NCBI GenBank assembly: GCA_946494435.1
Contig: CAMMBO010000018.1
Coordinates: 1-15,580, forward strand
Reading direction: 5' to 3'
Source of the DNA: an uncultured Mycoplasmatota bacterium
Lineage (GTDB): Bacteria > Bacillota_I > Bacilli_A > RF39 > UBA660
Length of the DNA stretch: 15,580 nucleotides
The notes below the pieces were generated by a model that saw nothing but the letters and a program-made list of their open reading frames with translations, had not been told where the DNA came from and made no database searches. The translations under genes were made by a program, and so were the position numbers. Positions 9,336 through 15,580 of the stretch are shown here, in pieces. Position 1 is the first letter of the stretch. Each line of letters starts with the position of its first letter.

Positions 9336-9377
9336 AGAAATGTAAGTACTTATTTTAAATATCAAGGGAGGTTCAAA

Positions 9378-10256
9378 ATGAAAGATTTAATTAAATTATT
9401 AGATTTAGTAAAAATATCTCGGGTACTGGACAAAGAAAAAAGCCCATTATTATCAAAAGAAGAACTAAAACTATTATTAGAAAGGCATAAAGAAATATTA
9501 TCAAAAGAGATAATTGAATATTTAGACTCTTTAATAGAGCTAGAATATTCAGTTATAAAAGATAATCCTTCTATAAAGAATAAAGAAGTATTAACTGAAC
9601 TTTCTATTTATCGTTATGCTTCAATTTATAATATCTATAATAGGAGTATCAAGCTTATAAAAGATAAAAATATACCTTTAGAAACAAATAGTTTTGACAA
9701 ACCTATTGATGGTAGAGATAATACTTTAATTTTTACTTTTATGACTAAAAGTAAAAAAAGGATAAAAGTATTTGAATATGATTACAATCATGATTCACCA
9801 AATAAAAATAAAATTCCAGAATATTATTATAATAGAAATTTGGGAGCAATAAGCTTATTTCAAACGTTAGAAAGTAAAGAACAAAGAGAAAAAGAAATTA
9901 ATCATATTCTTGAAATATTAGAATATTTATATGACAAAAAATATCCTAATGTAAGCTTTGAAAAAGCAGACATATTAATTGAACATAACACCAGAATAGA
10001 AGACATTTTAAAAATAAATGATCTAGAGAAAAGATTTACTGAACTAGATTCCAAAAGAAATTTAACAGAAGAAGAATATGAAGAAATAGCAATAACAAAT
10101 GATGTAGCCAGAATTCTATTAGAAGATATGGCTTTAACAGAAAAAGATTTTGAAGATGAAGATAATTTGGATGGCAAAAAAAATACCTATTTAGAGAAAA
10201 CAAAAATAAGAAAATCCCCTAATTTAATAATAACTAAAAAAATAAAATATATTTAA
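9378..10256 (+). CDS. Hypothetical protein, divergent from dnaA
   Basis: I do not recognise this 292-residue protein. It is soluble-looking, with no signal peptide or membrane segment, and rich in Lys, Glu, Ile and Leu. The N-terminal 100 residues look helical. The middle (about 105-160) is Tyr/Asn-rich with probable beta strands. Residues 165-260 are again helical and charged, ending in an acidic patch (FEDEDNLD) and a basic tail. The ATG has a strong GGGAGG site 6 nt upstream. It is transcribed away from dnaA out of the DnaA-box cluster, where Bacillus has no gene. An A8 run at about 10176-10183 near the 3' end could slip, but either shift would only change the last residues. No cysteine or obvious catalytic motif is seen. 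Confidence 0.75.
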   Translation: MKDLIKLLDLVKISRVLDKEKSPLLSKEELKLLLERHKEILSKEIIEYLDSLIELEYSVIKDNPSIKNKEVLTELSIYRYASIYNIYNRSIKLIKDKNIPLETNSFDKPIDGRDNTLIFTFMTKSKKRIKVFEYDYNHDSPNKNKIPEYYYNRNLGAISLFQTLESKEQREKEINHILEILEYLYDKKYPNVSFEKADILIEHNTRIEDILKINDLEKRFTELDSKRNLTEEEYEEIAITNDVARILLEDMALTEKDFEDEDNLDGKKNTYLEKTKIRKSPNLIITKKIKYI

Positions 10257-10325
10257 ATACGTAAAAAATTATAATTAATGGTAATTTCTTAATATTAGGA
10301 TGCTAAATAATTAAGACTTTTCTAA

Positions 10326-10409
10326 TTAATCTTCATAAAATATAAAATTAAATTTTGGTAGTAAAATAATATTAATACCATTAGTACTAATCACAGTAAA
10401 TATTAATAA
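10326..10409 (-). pseudogene. Decayed partial copy of the 91-residue gene at 11030-11305
   Basis: Read on the minus strand without gaps, this segment translates to 27 residues, of which 18 match residues 5-31 of the intact protein (shared stretches include TNG, PKF and FYED). A stop codon follows immediately where the intact gene has arginine, and no start codon is present. The rest of the 10257-10462 gap is AT-rich; a poor match to the intact gene's next section may continue to about 10280. It looks like the remains of a duplication. Confidence 0.75.
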
Positions 10410-10462
10410 TTAATTTTTAATTTGATTTGATTCCTTATTAATTATTAACAAATACTAAATTT

Positions 10463-10888
10463 TTATTTGCTATAAAACACAGGAACTTTTTTTCCAACTT
10501 TTTCTTTTTCTTTAATATAGAGTTCATCTATACTATTTTTATTTTCTTCATCAAAATCTCCCCAATGTCCATATACATATGTCTCATATATTTTGTTTGA
10601 GTTGCTATCTTTAAATTCAATTTTTATAAATAGACATACATCGTCAGAATCATCTAATTTAACATCTGTAATTTTTCCATAACAAAATTGTGCATTTTTA
10701 AAAAAATTATTTCTTACTAATATATGTATTAAAGGTAAGATAGGTAAACATATAAAAAAGATAAATACTTTATTAAAAATACAAAAAGTAACTTCAATAC
10801 ATGTTAATATTAAACCCAAAAGTAATGATAGTTTTATAGTAGCTCTCATACTCTGTTTTCTTAAAATCTCATTCTCTTTATTTTCCAC
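10463..10888 (-). CDS. Small membrane protein of unknown function
   Basis: With the GTG at 10888 (AGGAG, 5-nt spacing) this is a 141-residue protein. An in-frame ATG at 10924 would add 12 residues with no ribosome site. A short charged N-terminus is followed by two close hydrophobic segments (about 20-38 and 41-58), then a soluble domain of about 80 residues with alternating beta-type sequence. This ends in VGKKVPVFYSK, which recalls the end of DUF3592-type domains (membrane helices plus a small beta domain); the resemblance is weak and from memory. It is on the minus strand, head-on to the rightward replication fork. No clear terminator follows. Confidence 0.65.
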   Translation of the reverse strand: MENKENEILRKQSMRATIKLSLLLGLILTCIEVTFCIFNKVFIFFICLPILPLIHILVRNNFFKNAQFCYGKITDVKLDDSDDVCLFIKIEFKDSNSNKIYETYVYGHWGDFDEENKNSIDELYIKEKEKVGKKVPVFYSK

Positions 10889-10938
10889 AAAAACTCCTCG
10901 TATAATACATGCTCTAACAACCATATATTCACTTTTAT

Positions 10939-10973
10939 TAAAAAAGAAAAAAGTAGATTATAACCTACTACTT
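10939..10973 (-). terminator. Intrinsic terminator after the 91-residue gene
   Basis: On the minus strand, AAGTAG pairs with CTACTT (an alternative register uses the repeated GTAG), followed by a U-rich tract TTTTTTCTTTTTT. It lies about 57 nt past the stop of the gene at 11030-11305. Confidence 0.6.
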
Positions 10974-11029
10974 AATTATTTAGTATAGTAACTTAATATA
11001 TTTTCCTCATCTTCCTTAAAAAAAATTTA

Positions 11030-11305
11030 CTATTTTTTAGTTATTTCTTTTATTTTATTATATAAGTCATCAGAAATTTTATAGATATTAACACCGATAG
11101 GATTACAGTTTATAAGTACATTATTTTGCCAAGTTTTAAATAATCTTATTTCATTAATATCAGAATAATTAATACTTCTAACTAACTTGCCCTTTTTAAA
11201 CATCTCTAGCCTATCTTCATAAAATACAAACTCAAATTTTGGAGGTAAAAGAATATTAACCCCATTAGTACCAGTTGCCGTAAATCTTAATAATTCATTA
11301 TTCAT
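11030..11305 (-). CDS. Hypothetical 91-residue protein, possibly PH-like
   Basis: I do not recognise it with certainty. The pattern of short beta strands (EFVFYEDRLEMFKKGKLVRS, then a DINEIRLF strand, NVLINC and NIYKIS) ending in one helix (DDLYNKIKEITKK) resembles small bacterial PH-like domains. No membrane segment or signal is present. Three ATGs lie in a 7-nt tandem repeat at the start. The one used here (11305) is 11 nt from the AAGGAG site; the ATG at 11312 is at better spacing but meets a stop after four codons. A decayed partial copy lies at 10326-10409. Head-on to the rightward fork. A TATAAT at 11338-11343 could be its -10, without a clear -35. Confidence 0.65.
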   Translation of the reverse strand: MNNELLRFTATGTNGVNILLPPKFEFVFYEDRLEMFKKGKLVRSINYSDINEIRLFKTWQNNVLINCNPIGVNIYKISDDLYNKIKEITKK

Positions 11306-11493
11306 TATTCATATTTCTCCTTTCATTAACAATATTAATTATAATATAACATATTTAATATTAATTGTTACTAATATTCATACGATGAGCTATCATATGT
11401 AACTTTACTATATCACATAAAATAAATGTTTATCAACATAAAAATTCGTTTTTAATAAATTTTGCTTATATATAAAAAGGTTAAAAGAATTCC

Positions 11494-11523
11494 TTGACAA
11501 AGCATAGCTTAACCTATTATAAT
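11494..11523 (+). promoter_or_regulatory. Consensus promoter of rpmH
   Basis: TTGACA (11494-11499), 18-bp spacer, TATAAT (11518-11523). Both hexamers are perfect matches to the vegetative consensus, suiting a highly expressed ribosomal gene. The start point would be near 11530, giving a short leader. Confidence 0.85.
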
Positions 11524-11553
11524 AATGTAGATTTCAAGTCTGGAGGTGTTATA

Positions 11554-11682
11554 ATGAAAAGAACATATCAACCAAACCAAAGAAGAAGAGCAAAGAAACA
11601 TGGATTCTTCGCTCGTAAAGCAAGTGCTGGTAATATTTTAAATGCTCGTCGTAAGAAGGGACGTAAAGAATTAGTAAAATAA
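11554..11682 (+). CDS. rpmH: Ribosomal protein bL34
   Basis: A 42-residue, strongly basic protein of the large ribosomal subunit. The start [18 protein letters not shown] and the end [12 protein letters not shown] match the family; the middle ([11 protein letters not shown]) is a little shorter than in Bacillus (44 residues). The ATG at 11554 has GGAGG 7 nt upstream; the frame is open back to 11494, but that stretch is the promoter. It marks the start of the rightward arm and, as in most bacteria, precedes rnpA. Confidence 0.97.
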   Translation: MKRTYQPNQRRRAKKHGFFARKASAGNILNARRKKGRKELVK

Positions 11683-11686
11683 AATT

Positions 11687-11709
11687 CACTGTTTTTGCAG
11701 TGTTTTTTT
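11687..11709 (+). terminator. Intrinsic terminator between rpmH and rnpA
   Basis: CACTG pairs with CAGTG around a 6-nt loop, followed by seven T residues. It is only 5 nt past the rpmH stop and would lower transcription of rnpA relative to rpmH, fitting the different amounts needed of the two products. Confidence 0.8.
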
Positions 11710-11729
11710 AACTTTAGGGACGTGATTAG

Positions 11730-12056
11730 ATGAACAAGAAGTATATAGTAAAAGAAAGTAGAGTCTTTGATGAAGTAATAGAAAGTGGTAAAAAGATAAA
11801 GAACTATAACTTTGTCATCTTTTATAAAGAAAAGAAAGATTCTCCTACTAAGTATGGAATAACCGTTCCAAAGAAAGTAGGGAAGGCTCATATTAGAAAT
11901 AACCTAAAAAGAAAGGTTAGAGCAATTATCAGAAACTACAACAAAAACTATGAAAAAAACTATAATTGTATTATAATTATAAGAAATAGCTGTCTAAATC
12001 TATCTTATCAAGAACTATCTAGCAGCTTACAATATTTATTAGATAAAATTAAGTAA
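11730..12056 (+). CDS. rnpA: Ribonuclease P protein component
   Basis: The protein partner of the RNase P ribozyme, which removes 5' leaders from precursor tRNA. The 108-residue length is normal. The RNA-binding signature is RNNLKRKVR (56-64), preceded by the conserved GITVPKKVGKAH. The N-terminal half forms the usual beta sheet with FVIFYKEKK. The ATG follows a moderate GGGACGTGA site. The gene lies 20 nt after the rpmH terminator, so expression probably depends on read-through. yidC begins 10 nt after its stop. Confidence 0.96.
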   Translation: MNKKYIVKESRVFDEVIESGKKIKNYNFVIFYKEKKDSPTKYGITVPKKVGKAHIRNNLKRKVRAIIRNYNKNYEKNYNCIIIIRNSCLNLSYQELSSSLQYLLDKIK

Positions 12057-12066
12057 GGAGCATTGT

Positions 12067-12996
12067 ATGAAAAAAAGAAAAATAAAATCAAAGATAATTA
12101 TTATAATAATGTTACTATTTCTAGTAACAGGATGTACTACAACTTTAGTAAATAAAGATAATGAACCGGTAAAAAATCCTGAAACAGGGCAGTCTTTAAC
12201 AGAAAATATTCTTTGCCAACCAGAAAATGAACAAACTAGAAAGTTATATAAAAAAAATGGTGTTAAACTAAAAGATTTACCAAAGTGTTCAGAATTTACA
12301 CCAGGTTCAACAGAATATGATGGACTATGGACTGGAATATTTGTTAAACCACTAGCATTTTTAATCTTAACATTAGGTAAATATATTGGTAGTTTTGCTT
12401 TAAGTATTATCATTATTACTATTATAATAAGATTAATATTATTCCCATTCACAAGAAAAATGGCAGTACAAAGTGAAATGATGAAAAAAGCTTCTCCTGA
12501 ACTTGCTAGAATTCAAAAGAAGTATGAAGGTAAAACAGACCAAGACTCTATGTTAAAACAAAATCAAGAAATGATGATGGTTTATAAAAAGTATAACTTT
12601 AATCCTCTAACGAGTTGTTTAATCTCATTTATACAACTTCCTCTATTATTAGCATTCTTAGAAGCGATAAATAGGGTACCTGCAATATTTGAAGAAAACT
12701 TCCTAGGAATACAGTTAGGAACAACGCCACTAGTAGGTTTTGGTAGTAGTACCTTCTATATGTATATAATTCTTATTCTTATAATAGGTGCCTCAACAAT
12801 TTTAATGTTTAAAACAACCAATAATAGTGCAAGTGACCCATCAATGAAAATGATGCCTATCATGATGAGTGTAATTATTATCATAACTGCATTTTTCATG
12901 CCAGCTGCTCTAGGAATATATTGGTCAGTAGGTAATATATTCGCTATTGTTCAAAATATTGTTGTAATGAGGGGGATGGAAAAACATGGTAAATAA
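12067..12996 (+). CDS. yidC: Membrane protein insertase YidC (SpoIIIJ/Oxa1 family)
   Basis: Inserts proteins into the cytoplasmic membrane alone or with SecYEG. The N-terminus is a lipoprotein signal with lipobox LVTGC, acylated at C23. The insertase core has the hydrophilic-groove arginine R122 (IIIRLILFPF), the cytoplasmic helical hairpin SEMMKKASPELARIQKKY, and later membrane helices ending GIYWSVGNIFAIVQN. About 65 residues separate C23 from the first core helix, roughly 45 more than I recall in B. subtilis SpoIIIJ, and this stretch holds two cysteines (C50, C74). The AAGGAG site is well placed. The 3' end overlaps jag by 11 bp. At 309 residues it is somewhat longer than Bacillus SpoIIIJ. 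Confidence 0.95.
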   Translation: MKKRKIKSKIIIIIMLLFLVTGCTTTLVNKDNEPVKNPETGQSLTENILCQPENEQTRKLYKKNGVKLKDLPKCSEFTPGSTEYDGLWTGIFVKPLAFLILTLGKYIGSFALSIIIITIIIRLILFPFTRKMAVQSEMMKKASPELARIQKKYEGKTDQDSMLKQNQEMMMVYKKYNFNPLTSCLISFIQLPLLLAFLEAINRVPAIFEENFLGIQLGTTPLVGFGSSTFYMYIILILIIGASTILMFKTTNNSASDPSMKMMPIMMSVIIIITAFFMPAALGIYWSVGNIFAIVQNIVVMRGMEKHGK

Positions 12997-13594
12997 ACAC
13001 GAGTATACAGGAAAAACATATGAAGAAGCTGTTAACAAAGCTAAGATAGATTTACAAGAGTTAGAAGAAAACTTAATAATAAATACTAAAGAAGAAAAGA
13101 AAACTTTACTATCTAAAAAAGTAGAGATAGAAGTAATAGAAAAAAGAGAAGTAAAAGACTATCTAAAAAAATTAATTAAAACTCTATTAAAAGATATGGG
13201 CTTTGATGTTGAAATAGAAATAACTGTTAATAATAATACCCCAACATATCGTTTATATTCTACTAATGATGCCTTATTAATAGGAAAAGATGGTAAAAAT
13301 TTAAAAGCGTTAACAACTGTTGTAAATGCTATACTAACAAAAGAGATAAATAGTAATTATAAATTCTTAATAGATGTAAGTGACTACAAAGAAAAAAATG
13401 ATAGAAGAATTGAACGCCTTGCCAAAAAGTTAGCAAGAGAAGTAAGAGAAACAAAAGTAGAAGTAAAGATGGATTCCATGAACTCATATCAAAGAAGACT
13501 AGTACACAATATTTTAAATAATAATAAATATGTCTATACTAAAAGTGTAGGAGAAGAACCTAATCGTTGTGTTGTTATAAAACCTCGTGACTAG
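12986..13594 (+). CDS. khpB: RNA-binding protein Jag/KhpB
   Basis: A KH-R3H RNA-binding protein that, with KhpA, affects cell elongation in Gram-positive cocci; commonly paired with yidC. An N-terminal Jag_N-like segment (about 1-50, YTGKTYEEAVNKAK) is followed by the KH domain with its GKDG loop at 100-103 and the R3H domain with RRLVH (170-174) near the C-terminus. The 202 residues fit the family. The ATG lies inside the last codons of yidC (11-bp overlap) behind AGGGGGATGG, so translation is coupled. The last codons and stop are part of a terminator hairpin. Confidence 0.94.
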   Translation: MVNKHEYTGKTYEEAVNKAKIDLQELEENLIINTKEEKKTLLSKKVEIEVIEKREVKDYLKKLIKTLLKDMGFDVEIEITVNNNTPTYRLYSTNDALLIGKDGKNLKALTTVVNAILTKEINSNYKFLIDVSDYKEKNDRRIERLAKKLAREVRETKVEVKMDSMNSYQRRLVHNILNNNKYVYTKSVGEEPNRCVVIKPRD

Positions 13595-13605
13595 GTTCTT
13601 TTTTT
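13554..13605 (+). terminator. Terminator overlapping the 3' end of jag
   Basis: AACCT (13581-13585) pairs with AGGTT (13593-13597) just before a run of T. A longer alternative pairs AAGAACCTA (13554-13562) with TAGGTTCTT (13592-13600), leaving a 29-nt loop. The downstream arm and T-tract are shared, so either fold ends the rpmH-rnpA-yidC-jag transcript. Confidence 0.6.
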
Positions 13606-13607
13606 GT

Positions 13608-13634
13608 AAAGTTTTGACTAATTTATAAAACTTT
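13608..13634. repeat. Inverted repeat upstream of the mnmE-operon promoter
   Basis: AAAGTTTT (13608-13615) and AAAACTTT (13627-13634) are exact complements separated by 11 bp. The repeat lies between the jag terminator and the -35 at 13647. It could be an operator or a second, weak hairpin; nothing decides between them. Confidence 0.4.
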
Positions 13635-13646
13635 CCTTATTTGACC

Positions 13647-13675
13647 TTTACAGTATCACAAAATATCTATATAAT
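13647..13675 (+). promoter_or_regulatory. Promoter of the unknown gene and mnmE
   Basis: TTTACA (13647-13652), 17-bp spacer, TATAAT (13670-13675): one mismatch to the vegetative consensus with ideal spacing. It starts a new transcription unit after the jag terminator. Confidence 0.75.
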
Positions 13676-13708
13676 AATAAGACTGAAAAAAGGAAAGGAA
13701 GGTGTTAT

Positions 13709-14425
13709 ATGCAAGAAATAGTTGCAGATACAATTAATGATTTAGAATTTTTAAAGTTACAATTAACTACTGAAATAGATGTTATAAAGAATGGTGTAAA
13801 CAGTTTAGAAGCATTAGAAGCAGTACAAGAATATATTGCCCTAAAACAAGAAATAGATAAAACTTCTAATATAATAAAATCCATTGAATTAATAAAAAGA
13901 ATAGAAGAATTAAAAAATACTTATGCTGAAGTAAAACAATATGAGGAAACTCCAATAACTATAGAATATTATCAAGAAAAATTAAAATACCTTGAAAATT
14001 TAATTTCCGTAAATGGTATAATATATAATAAAGAAAGAGAAGACAAGATTTTATACTCTCCTGTAACAGCGCTAAAACACTTAATTAATTTAAAGGAACA
14101 AGAAGGATTCCCAGCAAGCTTTACTATAGAAGAGTTAAATAATTATATAGATGCTGTAAGAAATGCTTTGCAAGCTTATAAAGTATACGAAGATGATAAG
14201 GTAGTAAATGATATATTATGTTATAAGGTATATGAAAATCCTCATAATTATGATATAAAGAATGTAAAAGAACTACCATCTATAAAATTAGAATATTTAA
14301 ATGAAAAAGATAGTTTAACAGAAAGAGAAAAAGAAGCATTCTTTGGAACAGAAGTTTATAAAGCTTTAGGTATATCTAAAGAACAAGATAAAGAAAAAAG
14401 AATAGGAGTAATGAAAAATGTCTGA
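13709..14425 (+). CDS. Hypothetical protein cotranscribed with mnmE
   Basis: I do not recognise this 238-residue protein. It is acidic and almost wholly helical by composition. Residues 1-100 have heptad-like spacing of Leu/Ile with many Glu and Lys (LEALEAVQEYIALKQEID), suggesting a coiled coil. Residues 110-165 look like a second helical part, and the C-terminal section (SLTEREKEAFFGTEVYKALG) is also helical. No signal peptide or membrane span. The N-terminal part slightly recalls YlbF/YmcA-type helical proteins, which I cannot confirm. The start follows GGAAGGTG. It ends with TGA and overlaps mnmE by 8 bp, so the two are translationally coupled. It is not part of the usual jag-mnmE junction in Bacillus. 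Confidence 0.75.
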   Translation: MQEIVADTINDLEFLKLQLTTEIDVIKNGVNSLEALEAVQEYIALKQEIDKTSNIIKSIELIKRIEELKNTYAEVKQYEETPITIEYYQEKLKYLENLISVNGIIYNKEREDKILYSPVTALKHLINLKEQEGFPASFTIEELNNYIDAVRNALQAYKVYEDDKVVNDILCYKVYENPHNYDIKNVKELPSIKLEYLNEKDSLTEREKEAFFGTEVYKALGISKEQDKEKRIGVMKNV

Positions 14426-15580
14426 TACCATAGTTGCTATATCAACTAAACTAGGAGTAGGGGCTATCTCTATTATAAGAGTAAGTGGAGATAATGCTAT
14501 TTCCTTAGTAAATAAAGTCTTTAGAGGAAAAGATTTAACAAAAGTAGAGTCTCATACTATAAATTATGGGTTTATTCATGATGGAAAAGAAGATATAGAT
14601 GAAGTTTTAGTATCAGTAATGAGGGCTCCTAAGACATTTACAAGAGAAGATATTGTGGAAATAAATTGTCATGGTGGTATCGCTACAACCCTTAGAATTC
14701 TTGATTTATTAATAGAAAACGGAGGAAGAAGGGCAGAAGCTGGAGAATTTACGAAAAGAGCTTTTCTTAATGGTAGAATAGATTTAACTGAAGCAGAGGC
14801 AGTAATGGACTTAATAGATAGTAAGACTGATAATAGTAGAAAACTAGCATTATCATCCCTAGAAGGATCCTTAAAAAAATATATTAATAGTTTTAGAGAT
14901 AAATTAAAACATATTATTGCAAACATTGAAGTAAATATAGATTATCCTGAGTACTATGATATAGAAGAAGTTACTAAGAAAGAATTAAAAGAAGTAATAA
15001 CTGATCTTGAAAAAGATTTACAAAACTTAGTAAAAAAATCAGAAGAAAGACAAATTATTAAAAATGGTATTAAGACAATTATTATCGGTAGACCTAATGT
15101 AGGAAAGAGTAGCATATTAAATAGATTTCTAAAAGAAGATAAAGCTATAGTCACAGATATTGAAGGAACAACAAGAGATATCGTTGAAGGTAGTATTATC
15201 TTTGATGGTATAGAATTATCTTTAATAGATACAGCAGGAATAAGAGACACAGATAACTTAGCCGAAAAAATAGGAGTAGAGAAGAGTTTATCTTTAATTG
15301 ATAATGCTAACCTTATTATAGTAGTGCTAAATTCTAGTGAAGAGTTAAATGATAATGATAAGTTTATCTTAGATAAAGTAAAAAATAAAAATCCAATTAT
15401 AGTTTTAAATAAGAATGATTTACCTAAGAAAATTGATACAGATAAGTTAGACTTTAAACATATTGTAAGTACTAATACTAATACCCTAGATGGAATAGAA
15501 CCATTAAAAGAAGAAATAAAGAGTATGTTTAAACTATCAGAAATAAAAGAAGATGATTACACTTATCTTGCTAATGAAAG
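14418..15580 (+). CDS. mnmE: tRNA modification GTPase MnmE (partial, 3' end outside window)
   Basis: With MnmG it forms the cmnm5 group on wobble uridine 34 of certain tRNAs. The first 387 codons are present; the family has about 450-460. The N-terminal formyl-tetrahydrofolate-binding domain (about 1-118) includes AGEFTKRAFLNGR (108-120). After the helical part comes the G domain: G1 GRPNVGKS (224-231), the conserved TTRD (251-254), G3 DTAG (271-274) and G4 NKND (331-334). The C-terminal helix and its usual CIGK-type end lie beyond the right edge. The ATG at 14418 has GGAG 9 nt upstream, inside the preceding gene. In related genomes mnmG, rsmG and then noc/parA/parB follow. Confidence 0.97.
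   Translation, partial: MSDTIVAISTKLGVGAISIIRVSGDNAISLVNKVFRGKDLTKVESHTINYGFIHDGKEDIDEVLVSVMRAPKTFTREDIVEINCHGGIATTLRILDLLIENGGRRAEAGEFTKRAFLNGRIDLTEAEAVMDLIDSKTDNSRKLALSSLEGSLKKYINSFRDKLKHIIANIEVNIDYPEYYDIEEVTKKELKEVITDLEKDLQNLVKKSEERQIIKNGIKTIIIGRPNVGKSSILNRFLKEDKAIVTDIEGTTRDIVEGSIIFDGIELSLIDTAGIRDTDNLAEKIGVEKSLSLIDNANLIIVVLNSSEELNDNDKFILDKVKNKNPIIVLNKNDLPKKIDTDKLDFKHIVSTNTNTLDGIEPLKEEIKSMFKLSEIKEDDYTYLANE

Noticed and set aside
9902..10177. Minus-strand frame inside the 292-residue gene
   Set aside because: Ser-rich shadow of a Glu/Lys-rich coding sequence; the plus-strand frame has the strong ribosome site and promoter.
10257..10462. A functional gene or RNA in the gap between the 292-residue gene and the small membrane-protein gene
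   Set aside because: Only the decayed copy at 10326-10409 is seen; the rest is AT-rich with stops in all frames and no clear terminator or RNA fold.
11494..11553. Longer bL34 starting with TTG at 11494
   Set aside because: The TTG is part of the -35 hexamer of the rpmH promoter; the conserved protein begins at the ATG at 11554.
11568..12452. Minus-strand frames across rpmH/rnpA and yidC (11568-11891, 12039-12452)
   Set aside because: They oppose well-conserved genes and have no support as genes.
14669..15250. Minus-strand frames inside mnmE
   Set aside because: Shadows of mnmE, whose plus-strand frame has every G-domain motif.

Overview
This window is the chromosomal replication-origin region of a low-GC Bacillota, most likely of the class Bacilli. 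The gene order is classic: gyrA, gyrB, recF, dnaN and dnaA run leftward on the minus strand, and rpmH, rnpA, yidC, jag and mnmE run rightward on the plus strand. Tryptophan is coded by TGG, and TGA ends the gene just before mnmE, so the standard bacterial code applies and this is not a code-4 mycoplasma. A ComK homologue and exact Noc-type binding sites also point to Bacilli. The exact lineage cannot be named from the window.

Left edge (1-251): two tandem copies of a 127-bp unit, each with one 16-bp palindrome matching the Noc-binding sequence and one matching the ParB site parS. They lie just beyond the gyrA terminator, and the array may continue past the window edge. The genes for their binding proteins are not in the window; in related bacteria they lie downstream of mnmE/mnmG.

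Replication/topology arm (252-9096, minus strand): dnaA (GTG start), dnaN, a comK homologue where Bacillus has yaaA, then a recF-gyrB-gyrA operon with its own extended -10 promoter. comK has its own promoter region and terminator. DnaA boxes flank dnaA on both sides (7622-7694 and 9148-9322), which is a bipartite oriC like that of B. subtilis.

Island between origin and rpmH (9378-11305): three unrecognised genes and a decayed partial copy of one of them sit where Bacillus has only an intergenic gap. The first is divergent from dnaA and its promoter overlaps DnaA boxes. The other two are on the minus strand, head-on to the rightward fork.

Translation/membrane arm (11494-15580, plus strand): rpmH has a consensus promoter and is followed by an intrinsic terminator. 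rnpA, yidC and jag follow in close succession. A fresh promoter at 13647-13675 drives an unrecognised 238-residue gene that overlaps mnmE by 8 bp; mnmE runs off the right edge. The most notable items are the alternating Noc/ParB site array, the origin-embedded comK that lacks the usual C-terminal tail, and the DnaA-box-overlapped promoter of the unknown gene at 9378.
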